From Acidobacteriota bacterium (GTDB taxonomy: Bacteria > Acidobacteriota > UBA4820 > DSQY01): a DNA stretch of 25,343 nucleotides. The notes under the pieces are model-generated. The model ran no database searches, was not told where the DNA came from, and worked only from the letters and a program-made list of their open reading frames with translations. The DNA is taken from the NCBI GenBank assembly GCA_021814355.1, contig JAKAIJ010000005.1, positions 1-25,343 on the forward strand. The letters run 5' to 3'. The position numbers and the translations under genes were made by a program. Shown one piece after another: positions 15,589 through 23,301 of the stretch (its first letter is position 1; each line of letters opens with the position of its first letter).

Positions 15589-16095
15589 TCAAGGCGGCGG
15601 CGGCGGAAACGCGAGCACCGGCCGCAGCAGGCGGCGGGCGATGCGCCGGAGGAACTCGCCCGGGAGCGCCTCGGCGAACCGGGCGGCGCGGTGGCGCCGC
15701 CGCAACCTGCGCGCGAGCCCGCGTGCCTCTCCGCGTGCCTCGGGGGAGCGCAGGTCCCGGGCCGGACCGCCCGCGCCGGCGGCGAGGGCCACGACGAGGC
15801 CGAGGGTCCCAGGCCAGGGGTGCCAGTTGCCCCTGCCCTGTCCGTCGCCGATTTCCAGGAATTCGGTGGAGGTGACCGCAAGCAGTCGGTGGACCGCCAG
15901 CTCGCCCTCGCGGACGAAGACCACCAGGTCCCCGGGGGCAAGCTCCTCGCGCCGGGCGAGCACCACCTCGGCCCGGTCGCCCTCCCGCAGGGTGGGCCAC
16001 ATGGAGAGGCCCGCCACCGAGAGGGTGACGGGACGGTCGGAGAGCCAGAGGTCGGGTCGGAGTTGGAGCGGCCCCGGCGGGCCGGCGGGGGCCAC
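15589..16095 (-). CDS. S24/S26 signal-peptidase-like protein with Ser/His dyad
   Basis: A 168-residue protein with the serine-protease core of the S24/S26 clan. Ser31 lies in GLSMWPTLREGDRAEVV. PGDLVVFVREGELAVHRLLAV then carries His69 where bacterial signal peptidase I has Lys, and FLEIGDGQG resembles the last conserved box (GDA/GDN). A Ser/His pair with about 40 residues of spacing is typical of SipW and archaeal or ER-type signal peptidases. There is no N-terminal membrane anchor, which is unusual for a signal peptidase. The C-terminal third is Arg-rich (RRLRRRHRAARF) and ends in five prolines encoded by a CCG repeat. GTG start 11 nt after the GAF gene stop, so it is in the same operon. The substrate is unknown. 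Confidence 0.72.
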   Translation of the reverse strand: MAPAGPPGPLQLRPDLWLSDRPVTLSVAGLSMWPTLREGDRAEVVLARREELAPGDLVVFVREGELAVHRLLAVTSTEFLEIGDGQGRGNWHPWPGTLGLVVALAAGAGGPARDLRSPEARGEARGLARRLRRRHRAARFAEALPGEFLRRIARRLLRPVLAFPPPPP

Positions 16096-16106
16096 GAGGG
16101 CCCGCC

Positions 16107-16643
16107 TCAGAGGAACGGGTCGGGGACGAGCGCCGCGAGGCCGGGGGTGAACTCCTTGGCCAGCGCGAGGAGGGCCTGGGCGTCCTCGGGGGTGAAGTTG
16201 GGTCCGGCCGCTTCGGGGGTCTTGCCCTTCCGGGAGACTTCGAGGACGCCGACGGCGTTGGTTCCCTGCATGAGCGGCAGGGCGATCATCTTCTGGATCG
16301 GGACGCCCGAGGTGTCCATCCCCTTCACGTTCTCGAAGAACTTCAGATGGCGGCTCTCGGCCATCTTGTTGTCCACCTTTCCTTTGCGGGTTTGGAGGAC
16401 GGCCGAAGCCATGGCGTTCTTGTGGCCCACGGGCAGGACCGCGTTGGCCGAATAGAGCTGGGTGGGCCAGACGAACTTGAGGGTGTTGCCCGTGGTGGTC
16501 ACCAGCAGGAGGGCCACCTCGTCGGGCTTGATCTTCAGCGCCCGCGCCACCGCGTCCACCACCGCCCGGACGCCCTCCTCCAGGCTGGCCTTCCCGGCGC
16601 CCTGCTTCTCCTTGATGACGTGCAGTTGCTCCTTCAGACCCAT
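16107..16643 (-). CDS. GAF-domain protein
   Basis: 178 residues, essentially one GAF-type sensory domain. A first helix (LEEGVRAVVDAVARALKI) leads to a strand pair VALLLVTTTGNTLKFVWP. A long central loop follows, then MIALPLMQGTNAVGVLEVSRKGK, the typical GAF core strands, and a C-terminal helix (FTPEDAQALLALAKEF). No DNA-binding, kinase or cyclase domain is attached, so it is a stand-alone ligand or redox sensor, or a degenerate one. GGGAGG lies 8 nt before the ATG. It is divergent from the fadI-fadJ-fadE operon across 258 bp. Control of that operon is possible but not shown by sequence. It is followed by the signal-peptidase-like gene. Confidence 0.78.
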   Translation of the reverse strand: MGLKEQLHVIKEKQGAGKASLEEGVRAVVDAVARALKIKPDEVALLLVTTTGNTLKFVWPTQLYSANAVLPVGHKNAMASAVLQTRKGKVDNKMAESRHLKFFENVKGMDTSGVPIQKMIALPLMQGTNAVGVLEVSRKGKTPEAAGPNFTPEDAQALLALAKEFTPGLAALVPDPFL

Positions 16644-16708
16644 CGCTGCCTCCCGCGCGCCGGACGGCCCCCGGGGGGGCGCCGGATGTGGCCGAACTGG
16701 TCGGAGAA

Positions 16709-16714
16709 AGTATA
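16709..16714 (-). promoter_or_regulatory. -10 element for the GAF/peptidase operon
   Basis: TATACT on the minus strand, 65 nt before the GAF gene ATG at 16643. No good -35 is found at 16-18 nt spacing. Confidence 0.4.
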
Positions 16715-16869
16715 CCCCAAGCGCGGAGGGGGAGCTACGCCCGCGGGGTCAGCCCCCCCCGCCGCCAACCCTGCGGACTGGAATCGCAAACAGACCTAGG
16801 GCTTCGCCCCCCCTCTCTCCACTTCGAGGAGGCCCTCTGCTTCACGTCCGCTTGATGGCGCTGGAATAG

Positions 16870-16875
16870 TATAAT
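16870..16875 (+). promoter_or_regulatory. Consensus -10 for the fadI-fadJ-fadE operon
   Basis: A perfect TATAAT ends 26 nt before the thiolase ATG, which implies a leader of about 20 nt with GGAGAG (16892-16897) as the ribosome site. The only -35-like sequence (TTGATG, 16852-16857) is 12 nt away, too close. The promoter may therefore depend on an activator. Confidence 0.5.
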
Positions 16876-16901
16876 CAGGTCTCGGGCGGCCGGAGAGACC
16901 C

Positions 16902-18185
16902 ATGAAAAGCGTGGTGGTTCTGGGCGGGGCGAGAACGCCCAACGCGAAGTTCGGCACCCTTCTGAGGGACGTGCCGGCCTACGACCTTGCGCGGGTGGCC
17001 CTCCAGGAGGCGCTCTTCCGCTCGGAGCTGCGCCCCGAGCGGCTGGACGAGGTGATCTTCGGCTGCGTGGGCAACCCCGTGGAGGCGGCCAACGTGGCGC
17101 GGGTCGCCGCGCTGCTTGCGGGGGTGCCCGAGACGGTGCCGGCCTTTACCGTGGCGCGGAACTGCGCCTCGGGAATGCAGTCGGTGATGGACGCGTGGTA
17201 CCGCGTCGCCGCCGGGGACGCCGCCTTCCTGGCGGCGGGCGGGGTGGAGTCCATGAGCCGGGCTCCGCTGCTGTTCAAGTGGACCGCCCAGCGGAAATTC
17301 ACCAGGCTGGGCGCGGCCAGGTCCGCGGGACAGCGGCTGGCCCGGATGCTGGCGTTCCGCCCCTCGGACTTCGCCCCGGAGGTCGCGCTCGTGAAGGGGC
17401 TTACGGATTACAACGCCGGCCTCAACATGGGCGAGACCGCCGAGCTGCTCGCCCGAGAGTTCAAAATCACCCGCGAGGAGCAGGATCGCCTGGCGCTCCA
17501 GAGCCACCAGCGGGCCGATGCGGCGAGGAGGTCCGGGCGCCTCGCCAAGGAGATCGTTCCCGTGCCGCTCCCCCCGAAATACACCCAGTGGGCGCGCGAG
17601 GACAACGGCATCCGGGAGGGGCAGAGCCTCGAGGCCCTGGCCAAGCTGAAGCCGGTTTTCGAGAGGCGCCACGGGACCGTCACCGCGGGCAACGCCTCCC
17701 AGGTCACCGACGGAGCCTGCTGCCTCGTGCTCGGGGACGAGGAGATGGCCCGCGCGGAGGGGCTGCCCGTCCTGGGGCGCCTGAGGGCCTTCGCGGTGGT
17801 CGGCCTAGACCCGGCCCGCATGGGCCTCGGGCCGGCGTTTGCCATCCCCGCGCTCCTGAAGAGGTGCGGCATCTCCCCGAAGGAGGTGGACCTCTTCGAG
17901 ATCAACGAGGCCTTCGCCGCCCAGGTGATCGCCTGCGAGCGGGCCCTCGACTCGGAGTCCTGGTGCCGGAGGCACCTCGGCTCGGGGGCCTTCGGCGCGC
18001 CGGACCGGACGCGCACGAACGTGAACGGCGGCGGGATCGCCCTGGGGCACCCCGTGGGCCAGACCGGCAACCGGCTCCTGCTCACCCTCCTCTACGAGCT
18101 GCGGGAGCGCGGGCTGAAGACGGGCGTGGCCTCGCTCTGCGTAGGGGGCGGGCAGGGGGTTGCGCTCCTGGTGGAGAGGGCCTGA
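16902..18185 (+). CDS. fadI: Acetyl-CoA acyltransferase (3-ketoacyl-CoA thiolase), FadI type
   Basis: A 427-residue thiolase that carries out the last step of beta-oxidation, cleaving 3-ketoacyl-CoA with CoA to acetyl-CoA. Nucleophile Cys88 in ARNCASGMQS, the NEAFAAQ motif, base His383 in GGGIALGHPVGQTG and proton donor Cys413 in SLCVGGGQG are all present. Length and the middle region (TDYNAGLNMGETAELLA, FKITREEQDRLALQSHQRA, RRHGTVTAGNASQVTDGA) resemble E. coli FadI more than the shorter FadA. The start ATG has GGAGAG 4 nt upstream and a TATAAT box 26 nt upstream. The next gene begins 1 nt after the stop, so the two subunits of the trifunctional-type complex are translationally coupled. Confidence 0.9.
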   Translation: MKSVVVLGGARTPNAKFGTLLRDVPAYDLARVALQEALFRSELRPERLDEVIFGCVGNPVEAANVARVAALLAGVPETVPAFTVARNCASGMQSVMDAWYRVAAGDAAFLAAGGVESMSRAPLLFKWTAQRKFTRLGAARSAGQRLARMLAFRPSDFAPEVALVKGLTDYNAGLNMGETAELLAREFKITREEQDRLALQSHQRADAARRSGRLAKEIVPVPLPPKYTQWAREDNGIREGQSLEALAKLKPVFERRHGTVTAGNASQVTDGACCLVLGDEEMARAEGLPVLGRLRAFAVVGLDPARMGLGPAFAIPALLKRCGISPKEVDLFEINEAFAAQVIACERALDSESWCRRHLGSGAFGAPDRTRTNVNGGGIALGHPVGQTGNRLLLTLLYELRERGLKTGVASLCVGGGQGVALLVERA

Positions 18186-18186
18186 T

Positions 18187-20322
18187 ATGGCTGGCACTTG
18201 GGAGCTGGAGCTCCGGGACGATGGGTGCGGGGCCCTCTGGGTGGACGTCCCCGGAGAGAAGGTGAACCTGCTCGGGGCGGCGGTGATGCGCGAGCTGGAG
18301 GAGCACCTGGACCGCGCGGCCGTGGACGCGCGGCTGGCGGCGCTGGTCTTCGCCAGCCGCAAGCCGGGGGTCTTTTTCGCCGGCGCCGACGTGAAGGAGA
18401 TCCAGGCGGTCCGCGACGAGCAGGCGGCCTACGCCGCGGTCCGCCAGGGCCAGCTGATCCTGGACAAGATCGCGAGGCTGCCCTTTCCCACGGTGGCGGC
18501 GGTGGACGGCCCCTGCCTGGGCGGCGGACTGGAGCTGGCCCTGGCCTGCGCGCACCGCGTGGTCTCGGACAACCCCAAGACCCAGCTCGGCCTCCCCGAG
18601 GTGAAGGTCGGCATCATCCCCGGGTTCGGGGGGACGCAACGGCTCCCGAGGTTGGTGGGCCTGCAGCAGGCGCTGAGGATGATCCTGAACGGCTCCTCTG
18701 TGGACGGACGGAGGGCCGCGAAGACGGGGCTCGCGGACGCCTGCGTACCCGCCGCCGCGGTGGTGGACGAGGCGGTGGCGCTGGCCCTGCGCGCCGCGCG
18801 GCAGCGCGCGCCGCGCGCCGCCTACCGGCCGCGCTCGCTGAAGGACCGGTTCCTCGAGGGCACGGCCTTCGGACGCGGCCTGATCTTCAAGAAGTCGCTG
18901 GATGCCGTGATGGCCGCCACCCGCGGCCACTACCCGGCGCCCCTTGCCGCCCTCGACGCGGTGCGCGAGGGGCACGGCCTTCCGTTCGAGAAGGCGCTCG
19001 AGGTGGAGGCCCGCCACGAGGTCCCCCTCGTGGTCTCCGAGGTGAGCAAGAACCTCATCCGCATCTTCTTCCTGGCGGAGGCGGTGAAGAAACAGACCGG
19101 GGTGGAGCCACCCGCGGCGGCCCGTCCCGTGGCGCGCGTCGGGGTGCTGGGGGCGGGCGTCATGGGCGGCGGCATCGCCCAGCTCGCGGCCCAGCGGGGG
19201 TTCGCGGTGCGGATGAAGGACGTGAAGGAGGAGTTTTTGAGCAAAGGGCTCGCCGAGGCCCACCGTCTCTTCGACCGCCGCGTGAAGCGGGGCCGCGCCC
19301 GGCGCCACGAGGTCGAGGCGGCCATGGCCCGCATCAGCCCCACCCTCGGCTACGACGGCTTCTCCACCCTGGACGTGGTGGTGGAGGCGGTGGTCGAGCG
19401 GCTGGAGGTGAAGCGCCAGGTCCTGCGCGAGGCCGAAGAGGCCTCGAAGGGCCGCGCCCTCTTCGCCTCCAACACCTCCTCGCTGCCCATCACCGAGATC
19501 GCCCGGGAGGCCCGCCGCCCGGAGTGGGTGGTGGGGATGCACTTCTTCAACCCCGTGGAGAAAATGCCGCTCGTGGAGGTAATCCGCGGGAGCGCCACCT
19601 GCGACGAAGCCGTGGCGACGGTCTTCGATCTCGCCAAGAGGCTCGGCAAGGTCCCGGTGGTCTGCCGGGACGGCCCGGGGTTCCTCGTGAACCGCCTCCT
19701 CATGCCCTACCTGAACGAGTCGGCCTACCTGCTCCAGGAGGGCGTGGCGGTCGAGGCGCTGGACGCGGCGCTGCTCGAGTTCGGCATGCCCATGGGCCCC
19801 GCAAGGCTGCTCGACGAGGTGGGCCTCGACGTGGCCTTCCACGTGGGCGGCTTCCTGGAGTCCCGCTTCCCCGAGCGGATGCCCGGCTGCCCGCTCATCC
19901 GCCAGCTCGCCGAGGAGGGGCTCCTGGGAAAGAAGGGGGGCGCGGGATTCTACCTCTACCGGAACGGACGGGCGGGGAAGGTCAATCCCGCCGCCCGCCG
20001 GCACCTCCCGGCGGGGCGCGCCGAGGTGCGGGACGACCTCCTGGTGGACCGGATGATCCTCCCCATGGTCAACGAGGCGACCCGCGTCCTGGACGAGGGT
20101 ATCGTCCGGACCCCCCGGGAGGTGGACCTGGGGATGATCATGGGCGCGGGGTTCCCGCCCTTCCGCGGCGGTCTTCTGCGCTACGCCGACGCCCTCGGGG
20201 CGAAGGCCGTCGCGGACCGGCTCCGGGCCCTGGCGGGCTCCGTGGGGCAGCGCTACGCGCCGTCGCCCCGGCTTCTCGCCATGGCGGAACGGAGAGAGGC
20301 GTTCTACGGTCCCGGCGAATAG
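18187..20322 (+). CDS. fadJ: Bifunctional enoyl-CoA hydratase / 3-hydroxyacyl-CoA dehydrogenase, FadJ type
   Basis: A 711-residue multifunctional beta-oxidation subunit, close to E. coli FadJ (714). The N-terminal crotonase domain (about 1-190) has the oxyanion loop FAGADVKE and both catalytic acids, Glu116 (GGGLELALAC) and Glu138 (GLPEVKVGIIPG). The 22-residue spacing with a DNPKTQL insert matches FadJ rather than FadB. The NAD-binding domain begins near 315 with VGVLGAGVMGGGIA. The dehydrogenase motif VVGMHFFNPVEKMPLVEVI contains the catalytic His, and two helical C-terminal domains follow, including RDGPGFLVNRLL. The ATG at 18187 lies 1 nt after the thiolase stop. With the thiolase it should form the alpha2beta2 complex. 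Confidence 0.95.
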   Translation: MAGTWELELRDDGCGALWVDVPGEKVNLLGAAVMRELEEHLDRAAVDARLAALVFASRKPGVFFAGADVKEIQAVRDEQAAYAAVRQGQLILDKIARLPFPTVAAVDGPCLGGGLELALACAHRVVSDNPKTQLGLPEVKVGIIPGFGGTQRLPRLVGLQQALRMILNGSSVDGRRAAKTGLADACVPAAAVVDEAVALALRAARQRAPRAAYRPRSLKDRFLEGTAFGRGLIFKKSLDAVMAATRGHYPAPLAALDAVREGHGLPFEKALEVEARHEVPLVVSEVSKNLIRIFFLAEAVKKQTGVEPPAAARPVARVGVLGAGVMGGGIAQLAAQRGFAVRMKDVKEEFLSKGLAEAHRLFDRRVKRGRARRHEVEAAMARISPTLGYDGFSTLDVVVEAVVERLEVKRQVLREAEEASKGRALFASNTSSLPITEIAREARRPEWVVGMHFFNPVEKMPLVEVIRGSATCDEAVATVFDLAKRLGKVPVVCRDGPGFLVNRLLMPYLNESAYLLQEGVAVEALDAALLEFGMPMGPARLLDEVGLDVAFHVGGFLESRFPERMPGCPLIRQLAEEGLLGKKGGAGFYLYRNGRAGKVNPAARRHLPAGRAEVRDDLLVDRMILPMVNEATRVLDEGIVRTPREVDLGMIMGAGFPPFRGGLLRYADALGAKAVADRLRALAGSVGQRYAPSPRLLAMAERREAFYGPGE

Positions 20323-20335
20323 ACCCTGAAACGAG

Positions 20336-20355
20336 CGCCGGGCCTACTCCCGGCG
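20336..20355 (+). promoter_or_regulatory. Intercistronic hairpin before the acyl-CoA dehydrogenase
   Basis: CGCCGGG (20336-20342) pairs perfectly with CCCGGCG (20349-20355) around a 6-nt loop. It is directly followed by the strong Shine-Dalgarno GGAGGAGG of the next gene. There is no U-tract, so it is more likely an mRNA stabiliser or partial attenuator than a terminator. Confidence 0.4.
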
Positions 20356-20367
20356 GAGGAGGTTCCG

Positions 20368-22083
20368 ATGACGCGGGCGGAGCCCGACAGCGTGGGGATC
20401 ATGGCGCAGCTCTTCGCGGGGACCCTGGACGGGACGCTCATCTTCCCCTACCCAAGGCTCTCCGCGGACGAGGCCGAGACGGTGGAGATGCTGGTGGGCG
20501 CCTTTCGCGAGTTCGCCGCGCGCCGCATTGACTCGGCGAAGATGGACGAGACCCACGAGATGCCGAAGGAGGTCCTCGACGGCCTCTTCGAGCTGGGCCT
20601 CATGGGGCTCTCCATCCCCGAGGAGTACGGCGGGGCGGGCTTCTCCATGCAGGCCTACTGCAAGACCTTTGAGGCCGTGGGCGGCGTGGACGCGGCCACG
20701 GCGGTCACCGCGGGGGCTCACCAGTCCATCGGGATGAAGGCGCTCCTGCTCTTCGGGACGGAGGCCCAGAAGAGGAGGTACCTGCCCATGCTGGCGTCGG
20801 GCGAACGGCTGGCGGCCTACGCTCTCACCGAACCCGGGGCCGGCTCCGACGCGGGGGCGATCCGGACGCGGGCGATCCACGATCCCGCCACCTCGACCTT
20901 CGTCCTCGACGGCTCCAAGCTCTGGATCACCAACGGGGGCTGGGCCAACTTCTATACGGTCTTCGCCAAGGACACGGTGGGCGGCAAGGAGGCGATCACC
21001 GCGTTTCTCGTGGAGGGGGAGGAGATCCCCGGCCTCACGCGCGGCAAGCCCGAGCGCAAGATGGGCATCCGCGCCTCCAACACCGCCGAGCTCCACCTGG
21101 AAGGGGTCCGCGTCCCCGAAGCCAACGTCCTCGGCGAGCGCGGCAAGGGCTACAAGGTGGCCTTGGAGGTGCTCGACTACGGCCGTCTCTCGCTGGGCGC
21201 GGGCTGCGTGGGCGGAATGAAGGTCCTGCTCCGACACGCCGCGGCCCATGCCAGGGAGCGCAGGCAGTTCGGCGTCCCCATCGGTGATCTGGAGATGATC
21301 CGGGGCAAGCTCGCCCGCATGGCGCAGGACATCTGGGCCGCCGAGTCCATGGTGACCCTGGCGGCCTCCCTGGTGGACCGCGGAGTGGACGACTTCTCCC
21401 TCGAGAGCGCGATCTGCAAGGCCTTCTGCTCGGAAGCGGCCTGGAACTCGGCCGACGAGGCCATGCAGATCGTGGGCGGAATCGGCTATATGGCCGAGTA
21501 CCCCTACGAGCGGATGATGCGCGACACCCGCATCAACCTGATTTTCGAGGGGACCAACGAGATCCAGCGGCTCTACATCACCCTCGCGGGGCTCAAGCGC
21601 CAGGGCGAGTTCTTCCAGGAGATGCAGAAGGGAGGCAAGATGGCAGCCCTGGTGGAGTACAGCCGCTATGCGGTGCAGAAGCGGCTCACCACGCCGCACC
21701 TCCTGCCCGAAGTCCACCCCTCGCTCTCCTGGTTCTCGGCCCGGGTGGAGGAGTGGGCGAAGGCCTTCTCCCTCGCCGCCGATAAAGCCATCGTGGACCA
21801 CGGCAAAAAGGTGGTGAAGATGGGGTTCCTCCAGGAGCGGCTTGGCGACGCCGCCATCCACCTCTTCGGGATGATCGCGACCCTCTCGCGCCTGGACACC
21901 CTCGTAAAGGAGAGGGGCGAGGCCGCCTGCGCCCACGAGCGAGCCCTCACCCGAGCCTGGTTCGGCCGGGCGTGGCGAAAGGTGCGCCAGAGCCTGCTCC
22001 TGCTGGAGGACAACGGCGACCGGACCACCTCCGCCCTGGCGGTCCGGGTGCTTGAGGACGGGGAATACCGGGTGCTACAATAA
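20368..22083 (+). CDS. Acyl-CoA dehydrogenase, long-chain (VLCAD/ACAD9-like with C-terminal extension)
   Basis: A 571-residue FAD enzyme for the first step of beta-oxidation (acyl-CoA to trans-2-enoyl-CoA). The N-terminal helical domain includes LGLMGLSIPEEYGGAGFS. The middle beta-domain has the FAD/substrate signatures AYALTEPGAGSDAGAI and LWITNGGWANFYTVFAK. The C-terminal helical domain has ARERRQFGVPI, QIVGGIGYMAEYPYERMMRD and the catalytic Glu394 in IFEGTNEIQR. About 170 residues extend beyond the usual 380-400, as in VLCAD/ACAD9-type enzymes that act on long chains and associate with membranes. A strong SD (GGAGGAGG) lies just before the ATG, 45 nt after fadJ and behind a hairpin. With the two preceding genes it completes one full turn of the beta-oxidation spiral. 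The electron acceptor (ETF) genes are not in the window. Confidence 0.94.
   Translation: MTRAEPDSVGIMAQLFAGTLDGTLIFPYPRLSADEAETVEMLVGAFREFAARRIDSAKMDETHEMPKEVLDGLFELGLMGLSIPEEYGGAGFSMQAYCKTFEAVGGVDAATAVTAGAHQSIGMKALLLFGTEAQKRRYLPMLASGERLAAYALTEPGAGSDAGAIRTRAIHDPATSTFVLDGSKLWITNGGWANFYTVFAKDTVGGKEAITAFLVEGEEIPGLTRGKPERKMGIRASNTAELHLEGVRVPEANVLGERGKGYKVALEVLDYGRLSLGAGCVGGMKVLLRHAAAHARERRQFGVPIGDLEMIRGKLARMAQDIWAAESMVTLAASLVDRGVDDFSLESAICKAFCSEAAWNSADEAMQIVGGIGYMAEYPYERMMRDTRINLIFEGTNEIQRLYITLAGLKRQGEFFQEMQKGGKMAALVEYSRYAVQKRLTTPHLLPEVHPSLSWFSARVEEWAKAFSLAADKAIVDHGKKVVKMGFLQERLGDAAIHLFGMIATLSRLDTLVKERGEAACAHERALTRAWFGRAWRKVRQSLLLLEDNGDRTTSALAVRVLEDGEYRVLQ
22052..22081 (+). promoter_or_regulatory. 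Extended -10 promoter for the small TPR-like gene
   Basis: TTGAGG (22052-22057), an 18-nt spacer, then TACAAT (22076-22081) preceded by TG (22073-22074). It lies in the last codons of the acyl-CoA dehydrogenase gene, about 70 nt before the GTG at 22151. It would allow separate expression of the next gene. Confidence 0.5.
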
Positions 22084-22150
22084 CGCTTCGCGACCGGGGA
22101 GGCGGCGTGGTCCCGGAGGGAGCGCCGGAGCCTCGGGGGGAGGGTTCGCC

Positions 22151-22609
22151 GTGGCAGATCTGACGATCGTCTCCAACACCCAGGAGATCAAGCGGGGCAT
22201 CGAGCTGGTGGACTCGGGCAGCCTGGACCTCGCCGCCCAGTACTTCAAGCAGCTCCAGGACCAGGACCGCGGAGCCAACCCCGTCGTCGCCTCCTTCGTG
22301 GGAATGCTCAAGGCCCTGCGCGACAACCAGCCCTTCCAGGGTCTCGAGATCTGCAAGAAGGCCGTCTCCCAGGACGAGGACGAGCCCCTCTGCTACCTCA
22401 ACCTCGCCAAGGTCTACATGGCCATGGATGACCGGTACCACGCGGTGAAGACCATCCACAAAGGGCTCAAATACCACCACCCCAGCCGGGAGCACCTCTT
22501 CGACTTCTACAAGAGCATCGGCATCCGCCGGAAGGCGCCCGTGGGTTTCTTGGACCGCAACCACCCGGTGAACAAGCTCCTCGGGAAGATGACCTACAAG
22601 GGCGCCTAA
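22151..22609 (+). CDS. Small TPR-like helical protein of unknown role
   Basis: A 152-residue cytoplasmic protein. Two TPR-like helix pairs are seen: IKRGIELVDSGSLDLAAQYFKQL (about 11-33) and LCYLNLAKVYMAMDDRYHAVKTIHKGLKYH (about 77-106). The region between them (ASFVGMLKALRDNQPFQGLEICKKAVSQ) also fits the fold. The C-terminal tail is basic (GIRRKAPVGFLDRNHPVNKLLGKMTYKG), a non-TPR extension reminiscent of a binding tail. The GTG at 22151 is preceded by GGGAGGG at 6 nt; an in-frame ATG at 22052 lies inside the upstream gene's coding region and is not supported. It probably has its own promoter although it follows the fad genes. I do not recognise a named family. Confidence 0.75.
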   Translation: MADLTIVSNTQEIKRGIELVDSGSLDLAAQYFKQLQDQDRGANPVVASFVGMLKALRDNQPFQGLEICKKAVSQDEDEPLCYLNLAKVYMAMDDRYHAVKTIHKGLKYHHPSREHLFDFYKSIGIRRKAPVGFLDRNHPVNKLLGKMTYKGA

Positions 22610-22624
22610 CCGGGATTAACCCGG
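22610..22624 (+). terminator. Weak hairpin after the TPR-like gene
   Basis: CCGGG-ATTAA-CCCGG begins at the base after the stop codon. The stem is short (5 bp) and has no U-tract. The remaining ~134 bp to the convergent gene end at 22759 show only GC-rich sequence with no gene. Confidence 0.3.
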
Positions 22625-22758
22625 AACGATGGCGCGGCGGACCCTCGAGCCCGCCGTCTTCGTTTTCGGGGGCGCTCGCGTGCGGCTGCCGGCGCACCGG
22701 CTCTACCGGGCGCCGGCGATCCCGCGCACCCACATCGCGGCGGTTCCGGTCGGCGACC

Positions 22759-23280
22759 TTATCCCTCCCTTCTCGCCCCCGGAGAAAGATGGAACGTGTC
22801 GAGGAACTCGGCGATCTTCGGCGAAGACGCCTCGTCCCGGGGCGTAACGACGCCAACCTGATACAGCCTGGTTCCCACGGCGATGAGCCTCAATCTCATG
22901 GCGAGGCCCTGCGCCATCTCCAGCCGAATTTCTCGAGCCGGGTGACCTTCGAAGGAGAGGATCTCTTCGGAGAGCAGCTTTCCTTGGGAACTGTTCACGG
23001 CGCCGTCCCTCGCTCCGTCAAGCGCTTTATCCACCCCGTTGTCGAAGTTCGGATAGTCCGAATACCCGACGACGTAGGCCCGGCCGCCCCTCTCGCAAGA
23101 GAAGGTGTGGACGGTGACTGCGCCGATCGCCGTGTTGAGAACCTGCGATTCCTCCTTGGGCGCGGCGGGAAACGTCACCGAGAAGTTGCCGGCAGGCGAG
23201 GAGAACGGCGTGGAACCGCCGCACGCAGCAAGGGACGAGACAACCACGAGAGACATCACAAGCCTGTAGAGCGGTTTCAT
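22759..23280 (-). CDS. Small lipoprotein, function unknown
   Basis: A 173-residue protein with a clear lipoprotein signal peptide: MKPLYR, the hydrophobic LVMSLVVVSSLAA, then the lipobox SLAAC with Cys20 as the acylated residue. Gly follows the Cys, so no Asp-type inner-membrane retention signal is seen. The mature part opens with GNFSVTFPAAPKEESQ, a motif common in small exported proteins of high-GC bacteria. It continues as an alternating alpha/beta domain (VTVHTFSCERGGRAYVVGYSDYPN, ILSFEGHPAREIRLEM, YQVGVVTPRDEASSPKIAEFLDTFHL). GGAG lies just before the ATG. It starts 21 nt after the stop of the Lpt permease gene, so the two are probably one operon. A role in envelope assembly is possible but rests on position only. 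Confidence 0.8.
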   Translation of the reverse strand: MKPLYRLVMSLVVVSSLAACGGSTPFSSPAGNFSVTFPAAPKEESQVLNTAIGAVTVHTFSCERGGRAYVVGYSDYPNFDNGVDKALDGARDGAVNSSQGKLLSEEILSFEGHPAREIRLEMAQGLAMRLRLIAVGTRLYQVGVVTPRDEASSPKIAEFLDTFHLSPGARREG

Positions 23281-23301
23281 ATGGACTCCTTCGAGGGTTC
23301 T

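Noticed and set aside
14304..15875. 523-codon open frame on the + strand
   Set aside because: Antisense shadow of purF and the peptidase-like gene.
16753..16760. C8 run in the divergent promoter region as a phase-variation switch
   Set aside because: It does not lie in the spacer between any credible -35 and -10 pair, so a switching role has no support.
18082..21936. Long minus-strand open frames of 640 and 530 codons
   Set aside because: Opposite fadJ and the acyl-CoA dehydrogenase, which carry all family motifs.
22629..22847. 72-codon open frame after the small TPR-like gene
   Set aside because: It runs into the antisense of the lipoprotein gene, has no ribosome site and a low-complexity Pro/Arg translation.
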